33,345 nucleotides of DNA from positions 1 through 33,345 of the forward strand of contig NVWA01000087.1 of the NCBI GenBank assembly GCA_002746535.1, in the 5' to 3' direction. This stretch comes from Planctomycetota bacterium (GTDB taxonomy: Bacteria > Planctomycetota > GCA-2746535). The translations under genes were made by a program, and so were the position numbers. Below, piece after piece: positions 24,109 through 33,200 of the stretch (positions within the stretch are counted from its first letter, which is position 1; each line of letters starts with the position of its first letter). The notes under the pieces were generated by a model that was given only the letters and a program-made list of their open reading frames with translations, made no database searches and was not told where the DNA came from.

Positions 24109-24798
24109 GTGAAAAGCAAAGTTCTAGCGGCAATAGTTCTTTTGGGAATAATATACTTACTTTATTTTCTTGTTAAATTTATTTCAGGCCCTCCAAATAA
24201 TCCCTATAAATTCAAACAAAAATGTATTTATTATTGTGCCGAATGGTTCCACGACAAAGAAGTTACAAATGTTGTTTCAACAGAACCATTGAACAAACAT
24301 GAAACAATTTTCACAACATTTGAAATCGATATATTTAAACAAGATCACCAAGAGCATCCACAACAAGAAACTGAAAATGAATTGCCACCAGCTCAAAACG
24401 GCTTCATCAATTTACAATTTTATTTCAATCAAGCTAAAATTTCAAATTCAAAAGGGATTTACATCCAAGGTGAGTTTATTGCAAATGAAAAGAATATTGA
24501 ACTATTTAAAAAATTTATAAATGGAAAAGGTTATATTTATATCAGCTCACCATCAAACTTTAATACCATTTCAGAACCATTTATAAAATTTTTAGAAAAG
24601 CATATCGCATCAGGATCAATTTGCATGTTAGATTTTACTAAAACCGTCCACACTAGTGGTAGTTCAATTCTTGATAATCTGAAATATCTTATTCAATATG
24701 ACAGTTCTAATGTCAACTTGCTTACTGCTAAATTAAAAAAACAATTAGAAGAGCAGAAAAAATATGAAGAGGAAAAGAAAAGGGATTATCAAGAATAA
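24109..24798 (+). CDS. membrane-anchored protein of unknown function
   Basis: I do not recognise this gene. It starts with GTG at 24109, with GAGG about ten bases upstream. It has one N-terminal hydrophobic helix (about 5-25) and no lipobox, so the rest is probably periplasmic or cytoplasmic on one side of the membrane. The middle is alternating strand/helix; I-C-M-L-D-F-T-K-T-V-H-T-S-G-S-S-I (171-187) faintly recalls a STAS fold, but no STAS-specific residue convinces me. The last 25 residues are rich in Glu, Lys and Gln and likely helical or coiled coil. It is 149 bases downstream of the SBF-like gene and may be read alone. Confidence 0.6.
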   Translation: MKSKVLAAIVLLGIIYLLYFLVKFISGPPNNPYKFKQKCIYYCAEWFHDKEVTNVVSTEPLNKHETIFTTFEIDIFKQDHQEHPQQETENELPPAQNGFINLQFYFNQAKISNSKGIYIQGEFIANEKNIELFKKFINGKGYIYISSPSNFNTISEPFIKFLEKHIASGSICMLDFTKTVHTSGSSILDNLKYLIQYDSSNVNLLTAKLKKQLEEQKKYEEEKKRDYQE

Positions 24799-25312
24799 AT
24801 CTCCAAAAATCTTTAGCCAGATTTAACCTCAAGATGTTTAAGAAATACTACAAAAGATAATTGGTTTATTTTATAACAAATTATAATAGCCATGCTCTAG
24901 AAAAAATTTATTAATTCACGATGTTTAATTTAGTTTTAGTTCACCTTTTGGTTTTAACTTATTAAAACAATCTATAAAAACTTAATAAGCATAAAAGATT
25001 TGAAAGAATAATGTAATAATTTGGTCATAAGCCAGATCGCAACTAAGCAACTTTATTTAACAAATATAATTCAACTTTGAATGAACTAACCGAGAAATTA
25101 AATAAACACTGCTAATAAGAATCCAACATAATAATAATAAATTAAATCAATTTTTTGAGCTTGAATCTCACATTCTCTTTATGCAGTTTACATTTATTAT
25201 GCAATAAATATAATTATTGCATAATAGATAGATACTAGTCTTAAATGATTAGACATTTACTATATAAATCATATCAATTTTATAGCAACATTAATTTATG
25301 TGAGTTATTCTT
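24799..25312. other. 514-base AT-rich intergenic region
   Basis: No gene is supported here. It holds several AT-rich inverted repeats: AAATCT/AGATTT (24807-24824), GTTTTAA/TTAAAAC around CTTA (24951-24968), a perfect 13-base pair (25195-25226, listed separately) and TAAATG/CATTTA (25242-25259). The pseudopilin's promoter should lie here, but no strong consensus was seen. Confidence 0.6.
25195..25226. repeat. perfect 13-base inverted repeat upstream of the pseudopilin
   Basis: TATTATGCAATAA (25195-25207) and TTATTGCATAATA (25214-25226) are exact complements separated by ATATAA. The centre is 102 bases upstream of the pseudopilin ATG. It could be an operator for a dimeric regulator or a stem-loop. 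There is no T tract after either arm, so I do not call it a terminator. Confidence 0.55.
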
Positions 25313-26536
25313 ATGACTAAAAAACAGTTTTCATTAATTGAAATGATGGCAGTCATTGTGGTTATTTTGATTTTGATAACTCTTGCAATTCCTAAATTAA
25401 ATCAAATAAGAAAAAAATCACGCTCAATTATTTGTGCAAATCAATTAAAACAACTAGGGGCCTTAATAGCTACATATGCAAATGATAACGATGGATATCT
25501 ACCATATACGAATAATTATACGTATTATTCTAGTTACACCATTTCATACAAAGACAAACGTTCTGCAGGACCACTTTACGGATCATGGGCTGGACATTTA
25601 ATACCTTATTTTGATGTTAATCTTAAAACATGGGATAGAGGAAATTATTATCATGATAAAGCTGGTTCAGGTGGCTATACATTTGCCGAAGATACCGGTG
25701 ACATCTATAGACCAGGGGCAGCAATTGCAGATGAAAATTTTGGTAATTGGAGGCTTTTGCATGATATGTTTTATGAAGGCGGATACGGTGATTTTAAAAT
25801 GATGATTTGCCCAGAAGCTCCAATGACATTCAATTCTAAATTTATTTCAAAAGACAGATTTGTCCCAAGAATCTCAGGATTAATCCCAACAAATAGCGGA
25901 AGAACATTATATGGATTACCGTCTTCCTATTTATGTAATGGCCCACTTTTTGGAAGAAGCGCTTGGAATTCTCAGAGATATGAAGATGTCTCGAATAATA
26001 ATTTTTTATTATTGGAAGGGTGTGGTCAAGGTACGCAAAATATTCAAAGTCATGCTACTAGTTCTTGGAAACGAACATTTTCTACATTAGCTTTTTATGG
26101 CGGCAGCATCAATGTTTTAGATGCACGTGGCAATACAGTTCAAAATCTAAATTCACCTCCTCCCAACATAGCATTTTCCTTTATGCATAATGATACACAA
26201 GAATTTTGGAATTCTAGATTAGAAAGGTTGTCTATCGCTAATGTGAATAAATATAATCATGTGTTCAAAGATTCTGCAGCAGTAAAGAACCTAGATAGGT
26301 CAGAAGGAAAACACGGAATGTTAATAGCCAACAGATATCCTGGAGAAAAATGGGAAAACTATGAAACTTCATTTTCAAAAGGCAAGTTTGGTATATATAG
26401 ATATTATAGCGAAGATTGGATGCCTTCTTATTACTTCGGAAAAATGAATTTGTTGATTGCAGACTTATCAGTGAATAAAGCACATCTTTCATGGGTATAT
26501 GAAAATGCTCGCCAACTTGGTGAAAATGCACAATAA
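25313..26536 (+). CDS. type II secretion/type IV pilus pseudopilin-like protein
   Basis: A class III prepilin-type start: K-K-Q-F-S-L-I-E-M-M (3-12) with the mature Glu5 equivalent at E10, then a long hydrophobic helix to about residue 26 and a Lys/Arg-rich stretch. The residue before the cleavage site is Gln where most prepilins have Gly; FSLIE/FTLIE starts without Gly are common in Lentisphaerota pseudopilins. The body (407 residues) is Tyr/Asn/Gly-rich, as in the large pseudopilin-like proteins of this phylum that occur in many copies. The end region L-L-I-A-D-L-S-V-N-K resembles the loop near the C-terminus of these families. It is alone, with no pilus genes nearby. A weak GAG ribosome site lies nine bases before the ATG. 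Confidence 0.78.
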   Translation: MTKKQFSLIEMMAVIVVILILITLAIPKLNQIRKKSRSIICANQLKQLGALIATYANDNDGYLPYTNNYTYYSSYTISYKDKRSAGPLYGSWAGHLIPYFDVNLKTWDRGNYYHDKAGSGGYTFAEDTGDIYRPGAAIADENFGNWRLLHDMFYEGGYGDFKMMICPEAPMTFNSKFISKDRFVPRISGLIPTNSGRTLYGLPSSYLCNGPLFGRSAWNSQRYEDVSNNNFLLLEGCGQGTQNIQSHATSSWKRTFSTLAFYGGSINVLDARGNTVQNLNSPPPNIAFSFMHNDTQEFWNSRLERLSIANVNKYNHVFKDSAAVKNLDRSEGKHGMLIANRYPGEKWENYETSFSKGKFGIYRYYSEDWMPSYYFGKMNLLIADLSVNKAHLSWVYENARQLGENAQ

Positions 26537-26599
26537 TAAAATTTATCTTCCGATTACTTCTAAATTGCAAATTAACTAATAATTAAATTGATTAGATAT

Positions 26600-27712
26600 C
26601 TAAAGGCTTAAAACCTTTTGATAATAGTCTTCATATTGATCAATAATTTTTTGCTTTTCAAAATTATTCCAAGACTGAATTCTGGCCTCATCTCGAAATT
26701 CACTTAATTTTTGGTGGTCTTTCAATAAAGAAATAATTGAGTCAGCCATGGCACTTATATCGCCAACATCAACAAGATACCCATTTTCACCATTCTTAAC
26801 AACCTCAGGCAATCCACCAACATTATATCCAACAACAGGTATACCACTTCCTAAAGCTTCTAAAGCCACTAATCCAAAACTTTCACGGTCACTAGGTAAC
26901 AATAAAATATCGGCACAAGGTAATACATCTAAGATATCTGAATGTGTTCCTTTAAAAGTTATATGATCAAGAATGTTATATTTACCTGCTAAAGTGATTA
27001 GTGAATCAAGCCCTGGCCCTTCGCCTACAATCATTAATTTTGAGGGAATCTTTTTTAATACAAGATTAAATGCCTCAATCACATCTAATGGCCTTTTTAC
27101 ATCCCTTAAATTAGAGATGTGACACAATAAAGGTATTTCTTTTTTATCAGGATATGATATTAACTCAACATCTCGATATTCTTCTTTATCAATAAAATTT
27201 GGAATTACCTCAATTGGTTTTGTAATATTGAAATGACTATATGTTTCATCTTTTAACCAATGACTTACTGAAGTTAAGCCATCTGATATTTCCATGGCAT
27301 GTTCAGTAATCCTCAAGAACGACTTATCTTTACCGACTAATGTAATATCCGTACCGTGTAAGGTTGTTATCGTTTTAACCTTATGACCCTTCAGCATCTC
27401 TTTCGCTAAAAAAGCACATGTTCCATGAGGAATAGCATAATGGCTATGCAATATGTCTAAATCAAATTCAAGAATTTTATCGGCTAATTCGTTTGCCAGA
27501 GACAATGAATAAGGAGGGTATTTAAATAAAGGATACTCACTAGTAGAGACTTTATGAAAAGTTATATTGGCACATTTATATTGTAATCGAAATGGCAATT
27601 GATAAGAAAAAACATGAACATCATGTTTTCTTTCAGACATTCCAATGGCTAACTCTGAAGCTACAACCCCGCTACCACCATATGTCGGATAACACACAAC
27701 TCCAATTTTCAC
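26600..27712 (-). CDS. bshA: N-acetyl-alpha-D-glucosaminyl L-malate synthase
   Basis: GT4 glycosyltransferase (GT-B fold) joining GlcNAc from UDP-GlcNAc to L-malate, the first step of bacillithiol synthesis. The start C-Y-P-T-Y-G-G-S-G-V-V-A-S-E-L (7-21) is nearly diagnostic of BshA. Also seen: F-H-K-V ... Y-P-L-F-K-Y-P-P-Y (52-68), H-S-H-Y-A-I-P-H-G (89-97), T-L-H-G-T-D-I-T-L (117-125) and the E-S-F-G-L-V-A-L-E motif (E277 and E285, the E-x7-E pair). Length 370 is normal. The GTG start overlaps the stop of the PilZ-like gene by 4 bases (GTGA). BshB and BshC are not in the window. Confidence 0.88.
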   Translation of the reverse strand: MKIGVVCYPTYGGSGVVASELAIGMSERKHDVHVFSYQLPFRLQYKCANITFHKVSTSEYPLFKYPPYSLSLANELADKILEFDLDILHSHYAIPHGTCAFLAKEMLKGHKVKTITTLHGTDITLVGKDKSFLRITEHAMEISDGLTSVSHWLKDETYSHFNITKPIEVIPNFIDKEEYRDVELISYPDKKEIPLLCHISNLRDVKRPLDVIEAFNLVLKKIPSKLMIVGEGPGLDSLITLAGKYNILDHITFKGTHSDILDVLPCADILLLPSDRESFGLVALEALGSGIPVVGYNVGGLPEVVKNGENGYLVDVGDISAMADSIISLLKDHQKLSEFRDEARIQSWNNFEKQKIIDQYEDYYQKVLSL

Positions 27713-28371
27713 TTAATTTTGACACCTTTGACATTATACTGCTTGCCATTCCTTTTTATTTCCAATACATCTATGTTCATTTTTCTTTCGTTTAATGTAT
27801 CGCCATCATTAATAATCATATTTACCGTTATTTTTTCTTTCACTCTTAATTCAACTATTGAACTAAATTCAATGTGTAGACTACCTATTTTAGAGACATA
27901 CCCATGCATTAATATGCTCCCCTTCTCTCTAAAATATTCTAGATGGTAGTAGCAATGAACTAATTTTTCTATTGGCTCAATTTTTGGTTCTGGCTTTTCA
28001 GGCTCTTCTTCTACTTCTATTTCTTTTTCTTTTAGTAATATAAATTTACAGCCATGCTCAAAACCATCTCTTGCTTCACCTTTAAAATCCAAATTTGTAA
28101 TTTCAGATTCTAACCAACGTATTTCAACATGCTTAGTGACTGGTGACCCATTCGGCATAGTAAACGCGATGTCATAAGTGTTACCTTTATTTAATAATTC
28201 AGGATGCAAAAGAGTTACACCACCAACACTGATGGTTGTCAACATGGCTTTCTCTTTATTATTCGTTTTTAAATCGATTAAAACACATTCAACTGCAATA
28301 TCAAATCGCTTATGTTTACGCAATTTAGAATAATCGATTCCTTCTGAATCTTTCTGCATTTCTTTACTCAT
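27709..28371 (-). CDS. PilZ-like protein with degenerate c-di-GMP motif
   Basis: The first half (about 15-115) looks like a PilZ domain. R-K-H-K-R (18-22) fits the R-x-x-x-R part of the c-di-GMP motif. The second part is T-I-S-V-G-G (46-51), where a Thr replaces the usual Asp/Asn, so binding may be weak or lost. An acidic, Pro-rich linker (about 113-133, many Glu, Lys and Pro) leads to a second region of similar size (about 137-220) with a strand-rich outline and no motif, possibly a decayed second PilZ domain. It overlaps bshA by 4 bases. Whether the two work together is unknown. Confidence 0.68.
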   Translation of the reverse strand: MSKEMQKDSEGIDYSKLRKHKRFDIAVECVLIDLKTNNKEKAMLTTISVGGVTLLHPELLNKGNTYDIAFTMPNGSPVTKHVEIRWLESEITNLDFKGEARDGFEHGCKFILLKEKEIEVEEEPEKPEPKIEPIEKLVHCYYHLEYFREKGSILMHGYVSKIGSLHIEFSSIVELRVKEKITVNMIINDGDTLNERKMNIDVLEIKRNGKQYNVKGVKIK

Positions 28372-28430
28372 ATACCGAATTTACCGTTAGTTTGGAACCT
28401 TCATTATTATCGGAAAAATCATAACTAATC

Positions 28431-29033
28431 TCAATAATCAAAAATTTCTTTTATTGAATCGATTGTATTACTTATTAATCCATATTCTTTAGCTTCTTCA
28501 GCATTTAACCAGAAATCACGGTGAATATCTTTTTCAACTTGCTCAAAAGATTTACCTGTTTGATCAGCAATCAATTGACTACCAGTTTTTCGTAACTCAC
28601 GAATAGCATTTGCCTGAATTTCAATGTCACTTGCCGTTCCTTGCGTACCGGTGCTGGGCTGATGAATTAGTAAGCGAGCATTTTTAGTAGCAAATCTTAA
28701 ATCCTTATCAGAGGCCAGTAAAACTACTGTAGCAGCACTTGCAGCAATACCATTTGCAACGGTAATTACTTTACTTTTAATCGATCTAATAATATCAAGA
28801 ATGGCAAAACCAGCATCCGCATCTCCACCTGGAGAATTAATTAACATTAATATAGGATCATTATTCTGTATGTCTAAATACACTAATTGTGCAATTACTT
28901 TTTGTGCTAATTCTTTATCTATTGGGCCAAATAACATAATTAAACGTTTTTCTAATAGATCTTTCCCAATACCGCCATTATTTTCTTTCCCCTTTTCCTT
29001 GTCTTCTTTTTCTTCGTCATCAAGCCAAATCAT
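28431..29033 (-). CDS. clpP: ClpP-family serine peptidase
   Basis: Self-compartmentalising protease subunit. The catalytic triad is Ser99 (G-I-A-A-S-A), His124 (R-L-L-I-H-Q-P) and Asp173 (H-R-D-F-W-L-N). I-N-S-P-G-G-D-A-D-A-G (65-75) forms the oxyanion-hole strand. The usual A-S-M-G after the Ser is A-S-A-A here, and the loop S-T-G-T-Q-G-T replaces the more usual Gly-rich one, so it is a divergent member. Residues about 5-19 are acidic and lysine-rich. I place the start at the ATG 29033 because AAGGAG (29042-29047) lies eight bases ahead of it. A TTG at 29051, in frame, would be upstream of that site. No clpX, clpA or tig is adjacent. Confidence 0.87.
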   Translation of the reverse strand: MIWLDDEEKEDKEKGKENNGGIGKDLLEKRLIMLFGPIDKELAQKVIAQLVYLDIQNNDPILMLINSPGGDADAGFAILDIIRSIKSKVITVANGIAASAATVVLLASDKDLRFATKNARLLIHQPSTGTQGTASDIEIQANAIRELRKTGSQLIADQTGKSFEQVEKDIHRDFWLNAEEAKEYGLISNTIDSIKEIFDY

Positions 29034-29041
29034 CAAGGCGA

Positions 29042-29047
29042 CTCCTT
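29042..29047 (-). promoter_or_regulatory. ribosome binding site that decides the clpP start
   Basis: A perfect AAGGAG on the minus strand, eight bases before ATG 29033. A start at TTG 29051 would put this site inside the coding region, so the shorter protein (200 residues) is preferred. Confidence 0.75.
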
Positions 29048-29081
29048 GCAAATAGTAAATTTTTATAGTTCAAAAATGGTA

Positions 29082-29109
29082 ATTATAAACCCCACTAACA
29101 AAGATACAA
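29082..29109 (-). promoter_or_regulatory. candidate promoter of clpP
   Basis: Minus strand: perfect -10 TATAAT (29082-29087) with TTGTAT (29104-29109) at 16-base spacing; a TTGACT sits five bases further upstream. Transcription would start near 29075, 42 bases before the ATG. The -35 is weak, so the exact element is uncertain. Confidence 0.42.
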
Positions 29110-29257
29110 GTCAAGTCATCAGATAAAAAAATAATTCAAAAGGACACTTTATATCATTAACTTCTACTTGAATTATTAATAAATTTATTAACTGAATTCC
29201 TAATAAACAACGACGAAAATTAAAGTCAAAAAATTAAATCTGTAATAACTAAACGAT

Positions 29258-29623
29258 TCATTCAAATTGCCCCGTATTCAACATTACAAGAGTGCATGCT
29301 TCTATAAAAGTAATATTTCTATTAGTTAATTCTCTTGATAGTTCTTGAGAAGAAGCACCAGGATTTAAAATTATTCGTTTAGGGTTAAAATTTTCCAATA
29401 GATCAATCATTTCAAATGTTGAATTTGGATTTACGTAAACAGTTAATGTATGAATATCATCTGGAAGTTGATTTATTGAAGATAGACACAACTCACCATC
29501 TATTTCATTATGAAAAGGATTCACTAAAAATACTTGATATCCATGACTTTTCAACAATTTATTGGCTTGATAGCTATATCTCTGGGGATTGTTGGATGCT
29601 CCTAAAATAGCGACTTTTATCAT
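29258..29623 (-). CDS. CoA-binding (Rossmann) domain protein
   Basis: A single CoA_binding_2-type domain of the YccU kind. K-V-A-I-L-G-A-S-N-N-P-Q-R-Y-S (3-17) is the nucleotide loop, followed by L-K-S-H-G-Y-Q-V-F-L-V-N-P (24-36), G-E-L-C-L-S-S-I, and I-L-N-P-G-A-S-S-Q-E (84-93). The last residues E-A-C-T-L-V-M-L (107-114) are the usual end. Binding to CoA is known for the family; the biological role is not. I chose the ATG at 29623, just after the stop of the receiver gene. In-frame starts at 29641 (ATG) and 29644 (TTG) would overlap that gene. No clear ribosome site for any. It is co-transcribed with the receiver. Confidence 0.78.
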   Translation of the reverse strand: MIKVAILGASNNPQRYSYQANKLLKSHGYQVFLVNPFHNEIDGELCLSSINQLPDDIHTLTVYVNPNSTFEMIDLLENFNPKRIILNPGASSQELSRELTNRNITFIEACTLVMLNTGQFE

Positions 29624-29627
29624 TTTT

Positions 29628-30005
29628 TTATTCACATTCATCAAAGCAATTTTGAATAACTCTCAGCAAATGATTGTTATCAAAAGGTTTTCGAATTATA
29701 TCAATTACGTTTTGAGCTTTTTCTAATCTAGAAAGATTCGACTCCGAAATATGACCTGAAATAATTAAAAACTTTAGTGCTGAATTTACCATATTCAAAC
29801 CGGCAATAGTTTCAATTCCATCCCAACCTGGCATTCTGATATCCATTAAAATCAAATCAAAATTTTCTTTGGATGCCTTTTCAAATCCCAAATGCCCACT
29901 ATTGACACTATCTACTAAATAATCCGCTGATAAGAGGAGATCTGTTATTAAACATCTCAAATCATAATCATCTTCTACAACTAATATTCTTTTAGATATA
30001 TTCAT
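29628..30005 (-). CDS. single-domain response regulator
   Basis: Receiver domain with no output. E11/D12/D13 (V-V-E-D-D-Y), phosphorylation site D55 (I-L-M-D-I-R-M-P-G), S83 (I-I-S-G-H) and K106 (I-I-R-K-P-F) are all present. The start at ATG 30005 is supported by AAGAAA seven bases ahead and by where the receiver fold begins; an ATG at 30047 would add 14 residues. It precedes the CoA-binding gene. Third receiver-only gene of the window, again without a histidine kinase. Confidence 0.9.
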   Translation of the reverse strand: MNISKRILVVEDDYDLRCLITDLLLSADYLVDSVNSGHLGFEKASKENFDLILMDIRMPGWDGIETIAGLNMVNSALKFLIISGHISESNLSRLEKAQNVIDIIRKPFDNNHLLRVIQNCFDECE

Positions 30006-30204
30006 GTCATAATTTCTTAAAAATATTATCTTTAAATCATCAATCATTTTGATAATAAAATGTTCATTAGTATAAATACTCGTCCAACATAATTAAGTAC
30101 CAATTTAATAATTATAAATAATTGGCTAAAATACTAGCTTAGTTATTAATTCCATCAAACTATTCACTCTAGAATATAAATTAAAGGTCTTTGTGTATAT
30201 ATAA

Positions 30205-33200
30205 ATGAAATATTTCCTGTTGGTTTTATCTATTTGGTGGATTTCAGGATGCGAGACAAATACGTCTTTTGCTTCACGTAAAATCACAAATAACAAAGTA
30301 GGACCAAATGCTAAGATACAAAATACTTTAAGCGATTTATCAAATGAAAAATTGGACAATGGATGGATACCTATACCACAAAATGCCAAACCATATTTAT
30401 TCAGTCACCTAGATGGATCTGGGGATAAAGTAGAAAACCAAACAAACCTTTATTTATTCACCTATAATAGTCATCTAGGTATTAATGCCGTATGTTATGA
30501 CAAAGATATAGAACATTTGATATACAATCATACCGCCAAAGATGATGATGTATGGAAAGATGACAATTTAGAAATATGCATCTCCCCAGATAAAAATGAA
30601 AAATCAATAAAATATTATTTTAGTATAAACCCTATAGGTTCCTTTTTTGATTCGAATTCAGAAAAACATAAAAGTTGGAATTCAAATTCTAAATACAAAA
30701 CTAAAATCTATAATGATCGATGGGAACTTCAAATTTTAATTCCATTCAACGATATTAATTTTGAAAACCACACACAAAATATCTATACCAATATTTTTAG
30801 AATAAGAAATGGAAGGCTAAATCAAGTTGCTGAAGATACAGGCTGGGCACCTACATTTTCACTAAGAGGTAATGTAGTAAAATATTTTAAAAAAATATCT
30901 GTAAGTGAAGATTCCTTTAAAAATAAATTTAAAGAAGAAGCGCTTATTTCATATCCACTCAATAAAAAATTTGAAAATAAAATTTTGAATTACTTAAAAA
31001 ACTCAACAAAAAATGAAGCTTATATTGTCAAAACTCAATCGAATAAAAAAATTATTCTTGATGGTAATTTAACCGAAACAGTTTGGGAGGAAACTAAAAG
31101 CGCATTTTTACAAATGAATGACCGTAGAGAAAATTCAAATAGTCAGCAAACTACATTCAAAGTATTCGTGAATAACAATACTCTTTATATAGGTATTGAA
31201 TGTTTTGAAAAAACAATTGATCAATTAACGCTGCTAGCAAAAGACCCAAGACGACTATGGCAAGATGATTCAATTGAGCTCTATCTAATGCCAGAAAAAA
31301 GAGCCAATAGAGAGTATTTACAGCTAATTGTCAATCCAAAAAATATGGTATCTATTCAAAATGGAAAAGGTAAAAAAAGAAACCTTCTCCCAATTCTTGT
31401 CAAAGCACTTAAAGCCAAAATAAAAACAGCAACAAATATTAAAAATGACAGATGGACCGTTGAAATTGAAATTCCATTATCAGCATTCAATTCAATCAAT
31501 ACAACTAATTCTCATAAATGGGCTTTTAATATAACTAGGTACAGACCACAGAAACCTGGTCAACCTATGCAGAGCTTGAGTTGGTCGAAACTAAATTGTT
31601 TTGAGTCACATCTTCCAGGTAAATTTGGGGATTTATGGCTATTTGGCAAATCTACCATTAAGAAATCATTATTTAATAAAATAAATAATGAAAGCTCAAT
31701 TGTAACTGTAAACAAGAAAAAAAATAATGCCCCTAAACATATATTAAATCAAAACTGGGATTTCCTTACCACAATAATTGAACCTAAAAAGTTGATACGA
31801 ATGTATCACAATGAACTCAAAGATATTCAAATCAAACAAATTCAATCAAGAGATGAACAATGGGCAAAAGTAAAAGATAAAAAATCATTATTAGAATTTC
31901 AACTTACAAAGAGAGCAAGCTTCGCAAAAGCCGTAGGAAATTTTCCAACCAAGAAGTCACCATTAAATGCTATTGAGACAAAAGTATTCACCTGTAAAGA
32001 TTATGAAATATTTACTATTCAATATGAGAGCTTACCAAATCACTATGTAACGGGCAATTTATATAAACCACTAAATCAAAAAAGTAAAATGCCAGCGATC
32101 ATCAGAATCATAGGTCATAGCACACCTGGAAAGCGAAGCCAAAGCACTGTTAAATTTGCGGATCATCTTGCAAGACATGGATATGCAGTCTTAGTTTTAG
32201 ATAGCATTGGACAAGGCGAAAGGATATATATAAATCAAGGTATTGGATCTAGAACACCTACTAGCAATCATTATTCCGTGGGTGCACCAATGAATTTAGT
32301 TGGTGACGGTTTAGCCAAAATATTTATCTGGGATATCATCAGAGGAGTTGATTTTATTTTGGGAAAATCATATGTAGACCCAGAAAAAATAATTTTAACA
32401 GGAAGTAGCGGTGGCGGGACAGTATCCTCATATGTTGGAGCATTAGACACAAGAATAAAAGGGGTTGCCTCAGTCTCCGCAATGTCTTCAGGTGATCGAA
32501 GTACTGGAAATCCAGATGCAGAACAAAATCTATTCAATCAATTACTAAATGGATGCGATAGTTTTGGAAGAATTATTTTAATGGCACCTAGACCCTATAC
32601 CATCATCACAGAAGTAAGATCAAAAGATGCTAGGGCTCTTAACAATAAAATGATTTCATCCGTGACAAAAAGCTGGAGCATTCATGGAGACAATAAACTT
32701 GAATACTTCCCTACAAATTTTCCACACGGTTATGGACCAAAACATCGGCACTTATTTTATACTTGGCTGAACAAATACTTCCCGACAAAATATCCAAACA
32801 TTACAAAAGAAGAGAAACCACATTTTTCAAATTACGACGCGTTGAATGCCACAAAAACTTGGCGAATGTATTTTGATAGAACATTAAAAAATATTAAACC
32901 GATCTTTGTACAAAACAAAGAGAAAACAATTTTATTTGAAAAAAAATACCTTGATTATTCAAACGAGAAAAAACGGCGAATATTAAAAGCTATATTATTA
33001 AAAATGTTAAAAATTGACCCTGCAAAAATAATTTCAAAAAAAATCATACATGTAAAAGAAGAACAGTTAACAGATTTGATAGTATCGAAGGAATACATTC
33101 AAGCTTCAAAGCATTCAACAATTCCATTCATCCATATTCGTTCAAAGAATTCTACTAAATCAAATCAATTAATTATTCTCATAAATCAACGAGGCAAAGA

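Noticed and set aside
24639..24690. STAS-like region in the unknown anchored protein
   Set aside because: The resemblance is limited to one strand-turn pattern and is not enough to name a domain.
24951..24968. GTTTTAA-CTTA-TTAAAAC hairpin in the 514-base gap
   Set aside because: A 7-base AT-only-type stem is common by chance in such AT-rich DNA and lacks a T tract.
30126..30389. Minus-strand open frame overlapping the start of the lipoprotein gene
   Set aside because: It lies antisense to the signal peptide of a long, well supported frame and shows no family similarity or ribosome site.
32271..32537. Minus-strand open frame opposite the esterase module
   Set aside because: It is antisense to the conserved Ser735 region; composition is that expected of a shadow frame.
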